From assembly GCF_024347575.1 (NCBI RefSeq), contig NZ_AP025504.1:992001-1056000 (forward strand): DNA of 64,000 nt, in the 5' to 3' direction. The notes under the pieces are model-generated. The model was not told where the DNA came from and ran no database searches. It was given only the letters and a program-made list of their open reading frames with translations. Positions 62,018-64,000 of this stretch are shown piece by piece. Origin of the DNA: Vibrio pelagius (GTDB lineage Bacteria; Pseudomonadota; Gammaproteobacteria; Enterobacterales; Vibrionaceae). The position numbers and the translations under genes were made by a program. How positions within the stretch are numbered: the stretch's first letter is position 1; each line of letters starts with the position of its first letter.

Positions 62018-62857
62018 TTAGAAGGGATACCAAAACAGCTCTGGTTCTAATACTCGTTTGGTAATTGCCAGAATGACAATCAGCACAATAACAACCAGAG
62101 CGATGTAATCTGCCCTCTTAAGCGGCGCAGTACTGTACCAAGTGCGTGACTTATGACGTCCAAAACCACGTAGTGTCATCGCGTTTGAAATCTCATCAGC
62201 GCGGTCTAAACTCGAAAAGATGAGTGGACCTAAGATCTTAGCAACATTCTTAATGCGAGCTACGAGCGGCGCTTTCTTGGACAGCTCAACCCCGCGTGCT
62301 TGTTGGGCATGCATGATGTTGATGAAGTCCTTTTTCACCTCTGGTAGGTAACGCAATGTTAGACTAACTGCATAAGCGATCTTATAAGGCACGCCAATGC
62401 GGTTAAGGCTTGCTGCAAACTCTGTTGGGTGCGTTGTAAACACAAAAATTAATGCAATCGGGAACATGCTCATGTACTTCAGAGTCACTGTTATAAGATA
62501 AAACAGTGTCTCTTGGCTCAAAGAGTAGTTACCCGGTAGCGTCAGTAGAATGTGCTCGCTACCAATCAGCTCAGTACCTTGTTGAGGGGCAAGCAGATAC
62601 ATAAACAACGCATTCAAACTCAGAACACTAAATGTACCAATCAGCAGTGGCTTATAAACGCTCACAGGCACTCTTGTCATTTTAAGCAGCAATAGACCAG
62701 TCGTGATCAGCAATACGATTAAGCGCAGATCAAAGGTGGTCAGTACTACCGTTACCCAGGCCAGAAACAGCGCAAACTTAGTGATGCCGTTTAATGCGTG
62801 CAGTGGGGACTGAGTATCAATATAGTTGATACCAAACTTTATCTTAGAGGCGTTCAT
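62018..62857 (-). CDS. ECF transporter T component (EcfT/CbiQ family)
   Basis: A 279-residue membrane coupling protein with about five helices. The two Ala-Arg-Gly-type motifs that contact the ATPases are AQQARGVEL and ALTLRGFG in the C-terminal cytoplasmic part. It links the substrate-binding S subunit to the ATPases for vitamin or metal uptake. The ATG at 62857 overlaps the upstream ATPase stop (ATGA), the usual tight coupling; a longer frame to 62953 is not credible. The S component is not in the window and presumably lies beyond the right edge. Confidence 0.88.
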   Translation of the reverse strand: MNASKIKFGINYIDTQSPLHALNGITKFALFLAWVTVVLTTFDLRLIVLLITTGLLLLKMTRVPVSVYKPLLIGTFSVLSLNALFMYLLAPQQGTELIGSEHILLTLPGNYSLSQETLFYLITVTLKYMSMFPIALIFVFTTHPTEFAASLNRIGVPYKIAYAVSLTLRYLPEVKKDFINIMHAQQARGVELSKKAPLVARIKNVAKILGPLIFSSLDRADEISNAMTLRGFGRHKSRTWYSTAPLKRADYIALVVIVLIVILAITKRVLEPELFWYPF

Positions 62858-64000
62858 ATTGCGCTTCTCTCGTAGTCGATGAAGTACTGCATAAACGCGT
62901 TGGTATCCTCGATTTTCATCATGGTCGCAAGTTCGTAAATACTGGTGGTACACAAGTTGGCACGATCTAACAATGAAGGTTGGCTAAACACTTCAGTCAT
63001 CGGTGCGTTGGCGATAAGTTTGCTGTCTGCAATAACAATAGAGCGCGTGGTGTACTCAAGCACCAGGTGCATGTCATGAGAGATGATCACCACGGTAATC
63101 CCCAACTCTTTGTTTAGCTTTTGGATGAACGCCAACATAGAGGTGTAGTTACGATAGTCTTGACCAGCTGTTGGCTCATCGAGGATTAACAACTCAGGCT
63201 CAAGAGCAAGAATAGCTGCAATGGTGACTCGCTTCTTTTGTCCGTAGCTTAGAGCCTCAATTGGCCAGTGACGGAACTTGCTTAAGCCGCAAAGCCCCAG
63301 TACTGACTCCACCTTCTGTTTGATGGTCTCTTCATCAATACCACGATTACGCAGACCGAATGCCACTTCGTCGAAAATCATATGGTGTGAAATCATATGA
63401 TTTGGGTTTTGCATAACCACACCGACTTTCTGGCTGCGCTCAAAAATAGAGAGCGTACTCAGGTCTTCGCCATTGAGGTAAGCAGATCCGGAATCCGCTT
63501 CAATCACACCCATAATCAACTTAGTGATGGTCGATTTACCCGAGCCATTTTTACCTAAGATCGAAACAAATTCGCCCTTACCGATTTTAAAGCTGACATC
63601 CTCAAGCGCGTTCTTTTCACCATCATAGGAGTAGGTAAGACCATGTACTTCAAGTAGTGGTGTGTATTGCTTTTCAGCTTGTGCTGGTGGACGCTGGTTA
63701 AACCAACCTTGAACTGTTGACCTAAACGCTTTGTAATCCAAAGACTTTAAGCTCGAAAGGGTGTCTTTTGCTGAAAGTGGCACCTGTGCAGCTTTTAGCG
63801 CTGAAAGGTACAGCGGTTCACGGATCCCGTGCTTTTCGAGAAGTCCTGACGCAAGCAACTCATCAGGCGTCGAGTCGGAAATGATCTCACCTTGGTCCAT
63901 CAGAATAACGCGGTCGACATGACGATGCAGCACATCCTCAAGACGATGCTCGATAATAATGACGGTTTTGTTGGTTTCACGATGCAGTTGATCGATGATC
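62854..64000 (-). CDS. ECF transporter double ATPase, truncated by the window edge
   Basis: The C-terminal part of a fused two-ATPase ABC protein. The open frame runs to the window end without a stop. Reading in from the edge, the first ATPase shows IIIEHRLEDVLHRHVDRVILMD, its Walker B/H-loop side. Then a linker and a complete second ATPase (Walker A LGKNGSGKSTITKLI, signature LSYGQKKRVTIAAILALEPE, Walker B LLILDEPTAGQD, H-loop VVIISHDMHLV). This resembles the YkoD/DUF3744 type. The GTG at 63933 is not the real start. The substrate is unknown without the S component. Confidence 0.88.
   Translation of the reverse strand, partial: IIDQLHRETNKTVIIIEHRLEDVLHRHVDRVILMDQGEIISDSTPDELLASGLLEKHGIREPLYLSALKAAQVPLSAKDTLSSLKSLDYKAFRSTVQGWFNQRPPAQAEKQYTPLLEVHGLTYSYDGEKNALEDVSFKIGKGEFVSILGKNGSGKSTITKLIMGVIEADSGSAYLNGEDLSTLSIFERSQKVGVVMQNPNHMISHHMIFDEVAFGLRNRGIDEETIKQKVESVLGLCGLSKFRHWPIEALSYGQKKRVTIAAILALEPELLILDEPTAGQDYRNYTSMLAFIQKLNKELGITVVIISHDMHLVLEYTTRSIVIADSKLIANAPMTEVFSQPSLLDRANLCTTSIYELATMMKIEDTNAFMQYFIDYERSAI

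Noticed and set aside
1..64000. tRNA, rRNA, CRISPR arrays, prophage or toxin-antitoxin modules
   Set aside because: None were recognised on either strand.

Overview
The window looks like a piece of chromosome II of a Vibrio (Vibrionaceae, Gammaproteobacteria). The evidence is a Qrr quorum-sensing small RNA gene with paired LuxO sites and a sigma-54 promoter, a DUF368 (PopT-type) gene, the malT / malP-malQ-glgB cluster, Fur and SoxR boxes close to the enterobacterial consensus, and two copies of a 162-bp repeat framed by ATACCAATC/GATTGGTAT. The species cannot be fixed from the sequence alone. No tRNA, rRNA, CRISPR array or prophage was seen.

Layout. 1-7.8 kb: a HAD phosphatase with a structured leader, a SoxR/MFS divergon with a canonical sox box, a DsbA-like oxidoreductase, an AlkX/YcaQ-type DNA glycosylase, and a LysR regulator divergent from a small monooxygenase and a Gfo/Idh oxidoreductase. 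7.8-15.4 kb: a DeoR regulator divergent from a catabolic operon (ltnD-otnK-otnC-otnI-gntP-type permease-glycerate kinase) predicted to turn L-threonate (and perhaps related four-carbon sugar acids or glycerate) into glycolytic intermediates. Two near-identical 18-bp sites in opposite orientation sit about 54 bp from each of the two start codons. 15.5-26.9 kb: a patatin-like phospholipase, D-lactate dehydrogenase, an iron-regulated ferredoxin-NADP reductase and TonB receptor (two Fur boxes and a possible small RNA between them), a metallo-hydrolase divergent from a GlxA/AraC regulator, an acyltransferase, a TrmK-like methyltransferase, and a membrane sensor whose GGDEF motif is degenerate.

27-40 kb and 50.9-61.3 kb form a starch/maltodextrin/glycogen system. 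It comprises the debranching enzyme glgX, maltoporin lamB, malM, a 1472-residue lipoprotein pullulanase, a cytoplasmic alpha-amylase, the activator malT, maltodextrin phosphorylase, amylomaltase malQ and branching enzyme glgB. GGATGA-type MalT boxes lie in front of lamB/glgX, pulA, the amylase and malP. An intact IS4-family element sits directly behind pulA. The maltose ABC transporter (malEFGK) is not in the window.

40-50.8 kb holds smaller units: a LysE exporter with an Lrp regulator, a LysR gene, a Sel1-repeat protein and sstT between the two 162-bp repeats, an rsgA paralogue behind a long structured leader with a 17-codon ORF, an SCO-type copper protein pair, a PopT-type DUF368 gene, and the qrr gene. 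The right edge (61.4-64 kb) holds a TetR regulator and the end of an ECF-transporter operon whose double ATPase gene runs off the window.
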